This document shows, in pieces, positions 18,445-25,745 of a DNA stretch of 64,000 bases. The notes beneath the pieces are model-generated. The model had not been told where the DNA came from. It searched no databases and was given only the letters and a program-made list of their open reading frames with translations. This DNA comes from Scleromatobacter humisilvae. Its GTDB lineage: Bacteria; Pseudomonadota; Gammaproteobacteria; Burkholderiales; Burkholderiaceae_C. The DNA lies in NCBI RefSeq assembly GCF_023231945.1, contig NZ_JAJLJH010000005.1:124001-188000 (forward strand), given 5' to 3'. The position numbers and the translations under genes were made by a program. Numbering within the stretch: position 1 is the first letter of the stretch; the number at the start of each line of letters is the position of its first letter.

Positions 18445-19101
18445 TCAATGCTCGCGGCCTGCCGTCTCGCGCACGTCCGTGCGTGTCAGCAGGGCCGAGC
18501 GCAAGGCGTGGCGGATGCCCTCGATCTGCGCCGACAGCGGCATGGACGGCGTGCCCGGCTTCGTCGCGACCTGGTCGGGCGTGTAGGGCACATGCACGAA
18601 GCCGCCGCGCGCGTGCGCCAGCGCGGGCGTGGTCGCCAGGCGGTGCATCAGCGCGTAGAAGACGTGGTTGCAGACGAAGGTGCCGGCGGTGTTGGACACC
18701 GCCGCCGCGCCGCCGGCCGCGCGCACGTCTCGCGCCATCGCCTTGATCGGCAGCGTCGAGAAATATGCCGCCGGGCCGCCGGCCACGATCGGGGCGTCGA
18801 CCGGCTGGCGCCCCAGGTTGTCCGGGATGCGGGCGTCGTCGACGTTGATCGCGACGCGTTCGAGGGAGATCTCGGCGCGGCTGCCGGCCTGGCCCAGGCA
18901 GACGACGAGCTCGGGCGTGTGCGCAGCCAGCGCATCGTCGAGCGTGCGCACCGCGTCGCCGAACGCGCACGGCAGCCGCACCGCGCGCACCGTCCGGCCC
19001 TCGCACGTCCAGCCGTCGAGCGCGTGCGCGATCTCCCACGACGGGTTGGAGGACTCGCCGCCGAAGGGCTCGAAGCCGGTGAGCAGGATCGTCGTAGTCA
19101 C
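18445..19101 (-). CDS. pcp: pyroglutamyl-peptidase I (pyrrolidone-carboxylate peptidase)
   Basis: A 218-residue cytoplasmic cysteine peptidase of family C15 that removes N-terminal pyroglutamate from peptides, releasing 5-oxoproline. The start TTTILLTGFEPFGGESSNPSW is diagnostic. The catalytic Glu region is seen in CLGQAGSRAEISLERVAIN, the Cys in SNTAGTFVCNHVFYALMH (about residue 140), and the His in GGFVHVPYTPDQ. Length is normal (about 215). It uses a GTG start that overlaps the DUF979 stop by four bases. Its product is the substrate of the 5-oxoprolinase encoded nearby. Confidence 0.96.
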   Translation of the reverse strand: MTTTILLTGFEPFGGESSNPSWEIAHALDGWTCEGRTVRAVRLPCAFGDAVRTLDDALAAHTPELVVCLGQAGSRAEISLERVAINVDDARIPDNLGRQPVDAPIVAGGPAAYFSTLPIKAMARDVRAAGGAAAVSNTAGTFVCNHVFYALMHRLATTPALAHARGGFVHVPYTPDQVATKPGTPSMPLSAQIEGIRHALRSALLTRTDVRETAGREH

Positions 19102-20057
19102 GGTTTGGGCAGCAGGAAGTAGAGCAGGAAGATATTGAAGACCAGGACGGCCGTCGCCGTCGGCCATTGTGCGCGGATCACGCCGTTCTTGTCCGGCAGC
19201 TCCAGCAAGGCCGCGGGCACGATGTTGAAGTTCGCGGCCATCGGCGTCATCAGCGTGCCGCAGTAGCCGGAGAACATGCCGATCGCCGCCATCGCGGCCG
19301 GGTTGACGTGGAATGCGCCGACGAGCACCGGCACGCCGACGCCACCGGTCATCACCGGAAAGGCCGCGAAGCCGTTGCCCATGATGATGGTGAACAGCGC
19401 CATGCCGAGGCAGTAGACCGCGACGGCGACGAAGCGGATGTCCATCGCGATGTAGTGCGTCGTCAACCACGCGACGGCCTTGCCGACGCCGGCGTCCGAG
19501 AACACCAGGCCCAGCGTCGCCAGCAGCTGGGGGAGCACGACGGCCCAGCTGATCGCGTCGACGAGGCGGCGCGCCTCGCGCACGCCCTGCGCGGGCGTCT
19601 CGCGCGTGAGGGCGCACGCGAGCGCGAGCGCCACCAGGCTGGACATGCCGATCGCCGCCAGCGTCGGGTTGCCGGCGTCCAGCAGCGGGATGCCCGCGAC
19701 CACGCCCTTGGTCGACGCCAGCGAGGCCGCGACAGCGACCGCGGGAATCGCCAGCGCCGGCAGGAACAGCCTGTTGGCGAGGCGGCGTGCGCGCTCGGCG
19801 TATTGCGCGACGGTCGGCGCGACATGAGATCCTGCGGCGACGCGGTGCAGCCCCGCGATGACGGCCATGGCGATGACGCCGCCGCCGACCCAGGCCGGCG
19901 GCAGCAGGTCGCCCACGAGGAACACGAGCGCGTAGAAGCCCCAGAAGAATGCGCTCGAGAATCGGCGCGGGTTCGTCCGGTCGACGGCCGTCATGGCGGC
20001 CACGCAGGCGATCAGGGCGCCGGCGAGGACGTAGAGATGGGCGAGCGAGAAGATCAT
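19098..20057 (-). CDS. DUF979 family membrane protein (probable 5-oxoproline transporter subunit)
   Basis: A 319-residue polytopic membrane protein with about nine hydrophobic segments, starting MIFSLAHLYVLAGALIACV. Conserved-looking loops are FTIIMGNGFAAFPVMTGG and GMFSGYCGTLMTPMAANFN, Gly-rich re-entrant-like motifs resembling transporters. DUF979 and DUF969 genes occur together and often beside pcp, which is the basis for the 5-oxoproline transport proposal. Transport has not been shown here. Its ATG overlaps the DUF969 stop by four bases and its stop overlaps the pcp start. Confidence 0.88.
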   Translation of the reverse strand: MIFSLAHLYVLAGALIACVAAMTAVDRTNPRRFSSAFFWGFYALVFLVGDLLPPAWVGGGVIAMAVIAGLHRVAAGSHVAPTVAQYAERARRLANRLFLPALAIPAVAVAASLASTKGVVAGIPLLDAGNPTLAAIGMSSLVALALACALTRETPAQGVREARRLVDAISWAVVLPQLLATLGLVFSDAGVGKAVAWLTTHYIAMDIRFVAVAVYCLGMALFTIIMGNGFAAFPVMTGGVGVPVLVGAFHVNPAAMAAIGMFSGYCGTLMTPMAANFNIVPAALLELPDKNGVIRAQWPTATAVLVFNIFLLYFLLPKP

Positions 20058-20791
20058 GCCGCGCCTCCTTCCTTGGCCAGCACGGGCGCCTCGGGGGCGG
20101 GCGCGTCGCGCATCTCGCGCGCCAGCGCCGCGTCCAGGCGCCAGAGCCGGATCGCGTGGACGACGAAGGCCACCCCCGCCGTCGGCAAGCCCCAGAACGC
20201 GACCTTCAGCGGCTCGACCGCGATGCCGGCCTCCTTCAGGAACGTCGTGATCAGGACGACGGCGCCGAACGCGACGAAGATGTCCTCGCCGAAGAACAGC
20301 CCGACGTTGTCGGTGGCCGCGGCCAGCGCGCGCAGCCGGTAGCGGATGCGATCGGGCAGCTTGCCATGCCGGGCCTCGGCGGCGCCCTCGGTCATCGGCG
20401 CGATCAGCGGGCGCACCATCACCGCATGGCCGCCCAGGCCGGTCAGGCCGAGCGCGGCCGCGAGTTCGCGCACGGCGAGATAGACGATCAGCAGCTGGCC
20501 GGCCGTCGCGTTGCGGAATTTCTGGATCCAGCCCTGCGCGTGCTGGCGCAGGCCGTGGCGCTCGAGCAGGCCGATGGTGGCCAGCGGCAGCAGGATCGCC
20601 AACGTCAGGTTGCGAGTCTTCAGGAAGCCGGTGCCGATCGCCGTCAACGTCGCGACGACGCCGAAGCCCGCGGCGAACGCCGTGACGATGGCCGCGCCGA
20701 TGACGACGATCATCGGGTTGAAGCGCAGCACGAAGCCCGCGATGATCACGGCCACGCCGATGAGCGGCCAGAGGGAGACGTCAGGTGCCAT
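20054..20791 (-). CDS. DUF969 family membrane protein (probable transporter subunit)
   Basis: A 245-residue membrane protein with about five to six hydrophobic segments and the family-typical start WPLIGVAVIIAGFVLRFNP. The middle contains GLTGLGGHAVMVRPLIAPM and DNVGLFFGEDIFVAFGAV. It is always paired with DUF979. It is the first gene of the operon DUF969-DUF979-pcp, with all junctions four-base overlaps. An AGGAAA ribosome site precedes ATG 20791 and the shared promoter module lies about 70 bases upstream. Confidence 0.88.
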   Translation of the reverse strand: MAPDVSLWPLIGVAVIIAGFVLRFNPMIVVIGAAIVTAFAAGFGVVATLTAIGTGFLKTRNLTLAILLPLATIGLLERHGLRQHAQGWIQKFRNATAGQLLIVYLAVRELAAALGLTGLGGHAVMVRPLIAPMTEGAAEARHGKLPDRIRYRLRALAAATDNVGLFFGEDIFVAFGAVVLITTFLKEAGIAVEPLKVAFWGLPTAGVAFVVHAIRLWRLDAALAREMRDAPAPEAPVLAKEGGAA

Positions 20792-20859
20792 GGCGATTTC
20801 CTGGGTGAGAGGCCGGCCGTTCGAGCGCCCGCCGGCGCCGGCGGCCAGGGGGTGGATGG

Positions 20860-20903
20860 ATTCTGGAAACGCAGCCAATGTCGCGCAAGCAAGAATTATT
20901 TCT
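20860..20903 (-). promoter_or_regulatory. promoter module of the DUF969-DUF979-pcp operon
   Basis: On the minus strand: AGAAATAATT (20903-20894), five bases, -35 TTGCGC (20888-20883), 17 bases ending GTTTC, -10 CAGAAT (20865-20860). Every element and spacing matches the module ahead of the 5-oxoprolinase operon (16991-17034), whereas the spacer bases differ. The predicted start gives a leader of about 60 bases. Confidence 0.7.
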
Positions 20904-20963
20904 TTCAGCGCATCGATTTTCCTTGTGGCCCGTGGATCCCGCGCAACGGTTCGTCGCCGACGC

Positions 20964-20992
20964 TTGCGCAAACAGTAAAGACTATTTACACT
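20964..20992 (+). promoter_or_regulatory. plus-strand promoter overlapping the 15-bp LysR-type dyad
   Basis: TTGCGC (20964-20969), a 17-base spacer and TACACT (20987-20992) form a good sigma-70 promoter pointing right. The dyad GTAAAGACTATTTAC (20975-20989) sits in the spacer and -10, so a bound regulator would block it. The dyad is also about 70 bases upstream of the leftward DUF969 promoter. Confidence 0.55.
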
Positions 20993-21019
20993 ACGTCCCG
21001 TCGCTTGAAGAAGCGGCAA

Positions 21020-21184
21020 TTGATTGCAACGGAATCGCCCACCGAGACCCTCATCGTGAACAACCGCCACGCCCATCGCAACGTCCAGGCCCTCGTCGGC
21101 GGCCGTGCGTTCGTGCGCGGTACGGCGATGTCCGGGCATGGCGGCTCCGAGGATCGCCCCGATCCGGGAGGCAGCCGCGTCTGA
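21020..21184 (+). CDS. candidate small protein, 54 aa
   Basis: A short frame between a plus-strand promoter (20964-20992) and an intrinsic terminator (21214-21253). About 80% of third codon positions are G or C, as in real genes here. TTG 21020 is preceded by GAAGAAGCGG; an upstream TTG at 21005 would add five residues. The product (IATESPTETLIVNNRHAHRN through SEDRPDPGGSRV) is soluble and unrecognised. The same transcript could instead be a small RNA of about 250 nt. Confidence 0.35.
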   Translation: MIATESPTETLIVNNRHAHRNVQALVGGRAFVRGTAMSGHGGSEDRPDPGGSRV

Positions 21185-21213
21185 TCGACGCGCTGCCGCA
21201 CTCTGAATTCCAG

Positions 21214-21253
21214 AGGCCCGGATTCCGCAAAGGATCCGGGCCTTCTTGTTTGT
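21214..21253 (+). terminator. rho-independent terminator of the small transcription unit
   Basis: AGGCCCGGAT (21214-21223) pairs with ATCCGGGCCT (21234-21243) over a 10-base loop and is followed by TCTTGTTTGT. This is a strong intrinsic terminator on the plus strand 30 bases after the small ORF stop. Confidence 0.8.
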
Positions 21254-21849
21254 CCTTCCACTTCGGGTGTGCCTTCGCACTCCGTCGCCGCTCGACTTCC
21301 GGGTGTATGCGGCGCGGGATGTGCGCCGCAGGACGCCTGCCTCGTGCAGCGAGACGCCGCATCCGACGGGATGGCTCGCGCGAGGGCACAGCCGAAGTGG
21401 AAGCCCTCAACGTCGCAACGCGGGTTCAGATCCCGCACACGACGCCGGCAACCCGAAGTCGCGCGTGCGCTCACGCCGCGCGATCCAAACCGGCCGCAAC
21501 GATTGGGCGGCTCCGGAACCCGTCACCGGAATCCATTCGACATCTGCGAGCGGGTGGGAGTGGCCGTTAGCTCGGCGGGTCCAGTCCCCGGGCTGCGAGC
21601 CCGTCGACCTTGATTCAATCCCGACCGGCCACCCCCGAGTCGTTTGTACGTGAAGCGCCCGCGAAAGGCGGGCACGAAATGCAAGCATTGCATCAACGCG
21701 TCTTGCATATCCGGGGCACGGTCCGGGCGTGGATCTCGATGGACGTGCTCGGCGGGCCACGCTCTTCCTGCACGCAAGGGCGCCTGTGAAAACGCCAGCC
21801 GCCGCGACATGTCGCGAGGGCCGGCGCTTCGCGCCGAGGCGCGTCAGGA
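21254..21849. other. 596-bp intergenic region with hairpins and tRNA-arm-like pieces
   Basis: No gene with family support is seen. The region holds the hairpin GCCCGC-GAAAG-GCGGGC (21657-21673), the perfect palindrome CGCGACATGTCGCG (21803-21816) and the stem CGGCGC-TTC-GCGCCG (21822-21836). The last two follow the tonB-like stop on the minus strand and may end that operon. Two segments look like tRNA T-arms (about 21419-21435 and 21609-21625), but no intact cloverleaf can be drawn. Confidence 0.5.
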
Positions 21850-22944
21850 TCAGGACGGCAGGAAGTCGATCGGATAGGTCGTGATCATCGTGTCGACATC
21901 CTCGGCCGCGAACTGCAGCGAGCGGAAGCGCGCGAGCAGCTTCTGTTCGAGCTCGGGGTTCTTCAGCTCGCTCGACACGAAGTGGCACGCCGTGACGCTG
22001 CCGTTCGGCGCGATCGTCAACTCGATGACGACCTTGCCCTGCAGCGACGCGTCCTCGCGCAGCGCGCGGTTGTAGATCGCGTACAGCGCGCCCTTGCTGC
22101 GTTCGAGCGTGAGGCGCACCTCTTCCAGCGAGCGCGAGGCCTTGCCGCTGCCGCCCTTGGTGACCGAGCCGCCGGACTTGCCGTAGCCCGCACCCGTGCC
22201 GTGGCCGCCCGTGCCCGAGATCTGGCCCCCCAGCCCCGGCCCGCCGCCGCCGCCGCCACCGGCCACGCCCGCGACCAGCGTCGTCGAGCGTCCGGCGAGA
22301 CCGCCGCCGCCCGAGTCGCGGCTGAAGCCCGCGGTGTTGATGCCGCCGCTGCCTCCGGTGGCGTTGGACGTGATCATGTTGCGATCGGGCAGGCCCTGCT
22401 CCTTGCCGGCGCCCACACCGACGCCGACACCCGTGCCGACGCCCGCGCCCTTGTTGATGTTCTGGTTCAACTGCACGGCCAGCGGCGCGCCGTGCAGCTC
22501 GGGCGGCTGGTCCTTCAACGCGGCGAGCAGGCCGACGCCGGCCGCCTTGTTGCGCGCGGCCTCGCGGTCCTCGCCCGGCGGCTTGCCCGGGATCGGCTGG
22601 CGCGCCTCGACCACCGGCCGCTCGCGCGGCACCGGCTTGGTCGGCAGCGGCGCGGGCTCGCGCTTGTCGGCGGCGTCGGGCTTGGGCGGCTCGATCTTCT
22701 CCGCGGCCTTGGGCGGCGGCGGAGGCGGTGGCGGGGCCGGCTTGTCCAGCAGCAGCTGGGCGACGACCGGCGGCAGCGGCGCGGACGGCTCGCGCTCCGG
22801 CTCGCGCAGCGTGATGAAGCGCAGCGCGATGCCGAACACGATCACGAAGCCCATCAGCGCGAGGAACAGCTTGCGGAAGCGTTCCTCGTCGTCGTGCGCG
22901 AGCGCCCACGGCAGGGTCGACGTGCGGAATGAGATGGCGGTCAT
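21850..22944 (-). CDS. TonB-like energy transducer with AgmX/PglI C-terminal domain
   Basis: A 364-residue inner-membrane-anchored protein: a short cytoplasmic N terminus, one membrane segment (about residues 27-46, LFLALMGFVIVFGIALRFIT), a Pro-rich stretch with eight consecutive Pro and Lys/Glu/Pro repeats, a Gly-rich low-complexity linker (about 160-270), and a folded C terminus (ALYAIYNRALREDASLQGKV to the end) typical of AgmX/PglI proteins known from myxobacterial gliding. This is the TonB architecture: it should carry proton-motive energy from the ExbB/ExbD pair to outer-membrane partners. It is the last of 17 consecutive minus-strand genes, 7 bases after exbD. Confidence 0.85.
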   Translation of the reverse strand: MTAISFRTSTLPWALAHDDEERFRKLFLALMGFVIVFGIALRFITLREPEREPSAPLPPVVAQLLLDKPAPPPPPPPPKAAEKIEPPKPDAADKREPAPLPTKPVPRERPVVEARQPIPGKPPGEDREAARNKAAGVGLLAALKDQPPELHGAPLAVQLNQNINKGAGVGTGVGVGVGAGKEQGLPDRNMITSNATGGSGGINTAGFSRDSGGGGLAGRSTTLVAGVAGGGGGGGPGLGGQISGTGGHGTGAGYGKSGGSVTKGGSGKASRSLEEVRLTLERSKGALYAIYNRALREDASLQGKVVIELTIAPNGSVTACHFVSSELKNPELEQKLLARFRSLQFAAEDVDTMITTYPIDFLPS

Positions 22945-22951
22945 GCGAACG

Positions 22952-23434
22952 TCATCCCTTCTGGTTGACCGCGAACGACACGTTGGTGAAGTTCGCGATG
23001 GCCGCGGTGTACATCACCTTGCGCAGCAGTTGGTAGGGGATGTCCTTGTCGCCCATGATCGTCACCGAGTGCGCCTGGGCGGCGTCCTCGGCCAGCGCGA
23101 CGGGTCGCGCCGAGACCAGGTCCAGCTCGGACTTCAGGCCCGGGATCAGGTCGTCCTTGGCATTGACGAGCGGCGGCACGTCGGCGACCTTGCGGCCCTC
23201 GACGGTGATCTCGGTGGCGTTGATCACCACCACCAGCGTCTGCTTCGGATCCTTCTTCGCGCTCGACTCCGGCAGGTGCACCGAGGCCGCGGGCAGCGTC
23301 TCGACGCCCGAGTTCGACAGCAGGAAGAAGATCAGGATGGTGAAGACGTCGATCAGCGACACGAGGTTCATGTCGAGCGAGTTGCCATGGCGGGCGTTGC
23401 GCGCGGCGCGCTTCTGGATCGGGGTGAGCTTCAT
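22952..23434 (-). CDS. ExbD/TolR-type biopolymer transport protein (canonical Asp)
   Basis: A 160-residue single-span inner-membrane protein. The membrane helix SLIDVFTILIFFLLSNSG carries Asp29, at the position of the ion-carrying Asp of ExbD/TolR. The rest is periplasmic and ends with a typical ExbD domain (GDKDIPYQLLRKVMYTAAIA). With ExbB it should form a proton-driven stator for the TonB-like protein. It aligns without gaps with the other ExbD through the membrane region, but that copy has Asn at this position. Confidence 0.92.
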   Translation of the reverse strand: MKLTPIQKRAARNARHGNSLDMNLVSLIDVFTILIFFLLSNSGVETLPAASVHLPESSAKKDPKQTLVVVINATEITVEGRKVADVPPLVNAKDDLIPGLKSELDLVSARPVALAEDAAQAHSVTIMGDKDIPYQLLRKVMYTAAIANFTNVSFAVNQKG

Positions 23435-23446
23435 CGCATGCCCCTC

Positions 23447-23944
23447 TCAGTGCCGCACCGGCGCGTCGCCGATGGAGATCGCCGGGAACAGGTCGACGTC
23501 CACGACCTCGGTGCCGCCGTTGGCCGTCTTGGCCGTGCGCATCGCGTCCATCACGTGGATCATCGTGTCGTACGGGATGTTGGGCTCGGGCAGGACCGAC
23601 GCCGACGTGACGGCCGGGAACTTCTGCTTGACCTGCAGCATCACGGTGTTGAGCGACGTCGTGTCGGTGGCGCCGTCGGCGGTGTTGGGGATGCGCGAGA
23701 TGAGTCCGCCGATCTTGTCGCCGACCTCGATGGCGTCATGGCGCACCACGACCTCCAGCTTGAGGTCGTTCTCCTTGAGGCCTTCGTAGTTCGCGGACTT
23801 CGCCGGCAGCGTCAGGTCGACCACCGCGATGCGCGAGAACACGGCCGTCGACAGCAGGAACGGCACCAGCACGACGATCAGGTTGATGAAGGCGCTGACC
23901 TCCAGCGCCTCCGAGCCCTTCTTCAGGCGACGTCTAGCAGCCAT
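23447..23944 (-). CDS. ExbD/TolR-type protein with Asn replacing the ion-carrying Asp
   Basis: A 165-residue ExbD-family protein with one membrane span, AFINLIVVLVPFLLSTAVF (about residues 18-36), and a periplasmic domain with LNTVMLQVKQKFP and PNIPYDTMIHVMDAM. Aligning FLLS and the following LP motif with the neighbouring ExbD puts Asn21 exactly where the second copy has Asp29, so this subunit probably cannot carry the proton. A dimer of one acidic and one neutral ExbD is the likely arrangement. It lies between exbB and the second exbD. Confidence 0.9.
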   Translation of the reverse strand: MAARRRLKKGSEALEVSAFINLIVVLVPFLLSTAVFSRIAVVDLTLPAKSANYEGLKENDLKLEVVVRHDAIEVGDKIGGLISRIPNTADGATDTTSLNTVMLQVKQKFPAVTSASVLPEPNIPYDTMIHVMDAMRTAKTANGGTEVVDVDLFPAISIGDAPVRH

Positions 23945-23986
23945 GGCGGCACCCCCGGTGTTGCGGATGGGTGGATCGGCTCATGT

Positions 23987-24637
23987 TCAGGCGGCCTTGT
24001 GTTCCGGAGCCAGGCGCTGGACGAGGTTCAGGAAGCTGATCTTGGCGGCCTCGAGGCCGTCGACGATGTCGGCGGTGCGGGCCTGCAGGAACGAGTGGAT
24101 CAGCAGGAACGGGATCGCGACCATCAGCGCGAAGGCGGTGTTGTTCATCGCGATCGAGATCGACGCCGACAGCAGCGCCGCCTTCTCCGCCGGGTTGACC
24201 TGCGACACCGCGGTGAACGCGTGGATCAGGCCCGTGATGGTGCCCAGCAGGCCGACCAGCGTGATGACGTTGGCGAACACGGCGATGTAGTGCGTGCGCT
24301 TCTCCAGGCGGGGCACGATCTCCATCATGCCTTCCTCCATCGCGGCGTCGATGTCGTCGCGGCGGCGCGAGGACTGCAGGCGCGACAGGCCGTTGTGCAC
24401 GATCTTGCCGATGGCCGAATCCGACGACGCGGTCAGGCCCAGCACTTCCTTCCACTGGCCGCCCTGCAGCAGCGGCAGCACCTTCGACCAGTCCTTGCGG
24501 TTGGCCACGCGGGCCTTCTGCAGGAACACGAAGCGTTCGATGGCGATCGCCAGGCCCGTGGCCATGATGGCCAGGCTCGGGAAGATGAACAGACCACAGT
24601 CCTGGAAGAACTTGATGATCGACTCAAAGGAATTCAT
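23987..24637 (-). CDS. MotA/TolQ/ExbB proton channel family protein
   Basis: A 216-residue inner-membrane protein with three membrane spans (about 15-37, 118-140 and 158-180) and the family core YIAVFANVITLVGLLGTITG followed by AFTAVSQVNPAEKAALLSAS. It forms the proton channel with the two ExbD proteins and energises the TonB-like transducer. ATG 24637 has a GGAG site. In order it follows a small exported protein and precedes exbD-exbD-tonB, giving a complete energy module at the end of the operon. Confidence 0.94.
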   Translation of the reverse strand: MNSFESIIKFFQDCGLFIFPSLAIMATGLAIAIERFVFLQKARVANRKDWSKVLPLLQGGQWKEVLGLTASSDSAIGKIVHNGLSRLQSSRRRDDIDAAMEEGMMEIVPRLEKRTHYIAVFANVITLVGLLGTITGLIHAFTAVSQVNPAEKAALLSASISIAMNNTAFALMVAIPFLLIHSFLQARTADIVDGLEAAKISFLNLVQRLAPEHKAA

Positions 24638-24687
24638 GGAAATCTCCGGGGAACAGATTCGGGAACGTGAAACGAATGGATGCGAAT

Positions 24688-25005
24688 TCAGTGCGCGACG
24701 GGCGCGGGGCTTGCCGGCGCCGCGACCGCGGCGGCGTGCTCCTGTTCGAGCTTGTCGTAGCGCACCTGGCGCCGGAAGACGTCGCGATCGACGGGCGCCA
24801 GCGCCTCGTCGACGACGCTCACCGGCGGCCGGCCGGCCAGGTCGCCCGGCAACGGCTTCTTCCAGGGAACGATGTAGAGCACCTTCGGCAATTCTCGGTT
24901 GCCGATGATCTTCGTGGGATCGATTTCGGCGCGATCCTGGCCAAAGGCAGGGGCGACAAGGCAACCGATCGTAAGCAGCGCCGCCAGGCGATGCGATGGG
25001 GTCAT
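24688..25005 (-). CDS. small exported protein of unknown function
   Basis: A 105-residue protein with a clear signal peptide (residues 1-22, cleavage after APAFG) and a mature part rich in charged residues, including IDPTKIIGNRELPKVLYIVP and YDKLEQEHAAA. I do not recognise it. Its ATG overlaps the stop of the upstream TPR lipoprotein (ATGA) and exbB follows after 50 bases, so it is probably a periplasmic accessory of the Exb module. Confidence 0.75.
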   Translation of the reverse strand: MTPSHRLAALLTIGCLVAPAFGQDRAEIDPTKIIGNRELPKVLYIVPWKKPLPGDLAGRPPVSVVDEALAPVDRDVFRRQVRYDKLEQEHAAAVAAPASPAPVAH

Positions 25006-25745
25006 GACTTCTCCTTGGGCGCGTTCGCCGGAGCGGGCGCCGAAGCGGCCGGTGCGGCCGGCTTGGCCTGCCGATTCTTGACGTCGGCCACCCACTTGGC
25101 GACGACGGGGTCGCCCGCCGGCGTCAGCGCGAGATAGCGCGTGTAGAGCTCCAGCGCGTGCGCGCCGTCGCCGAGATACAGGTCGTCGAGCACGCCGAGG
25201 TTGAGCACCGCGGTGGCGTAGTTCGGGTCGAGCGCGATGGCGTGCTCGTAGGCGTCGCGCGCCTTCGTGAACTCGCCGCTGGCGCGGTACGCGAGGCCCA
25301 GCTGGTTCCAGGCGACGGCCAGGCCCGGCGCGAGCTCGGTGGCCTTCTCGAGTTCCTTGACGGCCTCGGGCAGGTGCCCCGCTTGTCGTGCGATCACGCC
25401 GAGATTGGCGTGCGGCCCGGCGAGCTCGGTGTTGGATTGCGTCAACGCGCGGAACATGCGCTCGGCGTCCGCGGCATGGCCGGCGCGCATCAGCGCCAGC
25501 GCGTCGTCGTAGGCGCGCTGCGTGGCCGGCGCGATCGGGCCGGTGGACGCGGGCTTCGGCCCTTCGGCAACGCTGGCCGCGGCCGACGGCGCGGATGCCG
25601 CGGGGCTCGCGGCAGGCGCGGACGCGCTCGCCGCAGCCGGGGCCGACGAACCCGGCATGCGGAACCCGATCGAGCCGCAACCGGCGAGCAGCGCGCCGAC
25701 GGCGACGATTGCCAGCGCAAGCGGGAGACGTTCAGCGGATCGCAT
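25002..25745 (-). CDS. TPR lipoprotein
   Basis: A 247-residue lipoprotein. The signal peptide ends in the lipobox LLAGC (Cys23). After an Ala/Ser/Pro linker to about residue 70, there are at least four tetratricopeptide repeats, e.g. AGPHANLGVIARQAGHLPEA and VAWNQLGLAYRASGEFTKAR. The C terminus is again Ala/Pro-rich. TPR proteins of this kind scaffold envelope machines. It overlaps the upstream TPR gene by 14 bases and the downstream gene by four. Confidence 0.88.
   Translation of the reverse strand: MRSAERLPLALAIVAVGALLAGCGSIGFRMPGSSAPAAASASAPAASPAASAPSAAASVAEGPKPASTGPIAPATQRAYDDALALMRAGHAADAERMFRALTQSNTELAGPHANLGVIARQAGHLPEAVKELEKATELAPGLAVAWNQLGLAYRASGEFTKARDAYEHAIALDPNYATAVLNLGVLDDLYLGDGAHALELYTRYLALTPAGDPVVAKWVADVKNRQAKPAAPAASAPAPANAPKEKS

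Noticed and set aside
17041-20791. Twin promoter modules as a recent DNA duplication
   Set aside because: The 17-bp spacers and flanks differ (GC-rich GGCGCGGCCGGGC versus GACATTGGCTGCG), so only the functional elements are shared.
21360-21640. Two tRNA genes
   Set aside because: T-arm and acceptor-like pieces exist, but T-stem pairs are broken, conserved loop bases shift, the anticodon arms are poor and no CCA end is present. Not listed as tRNA.
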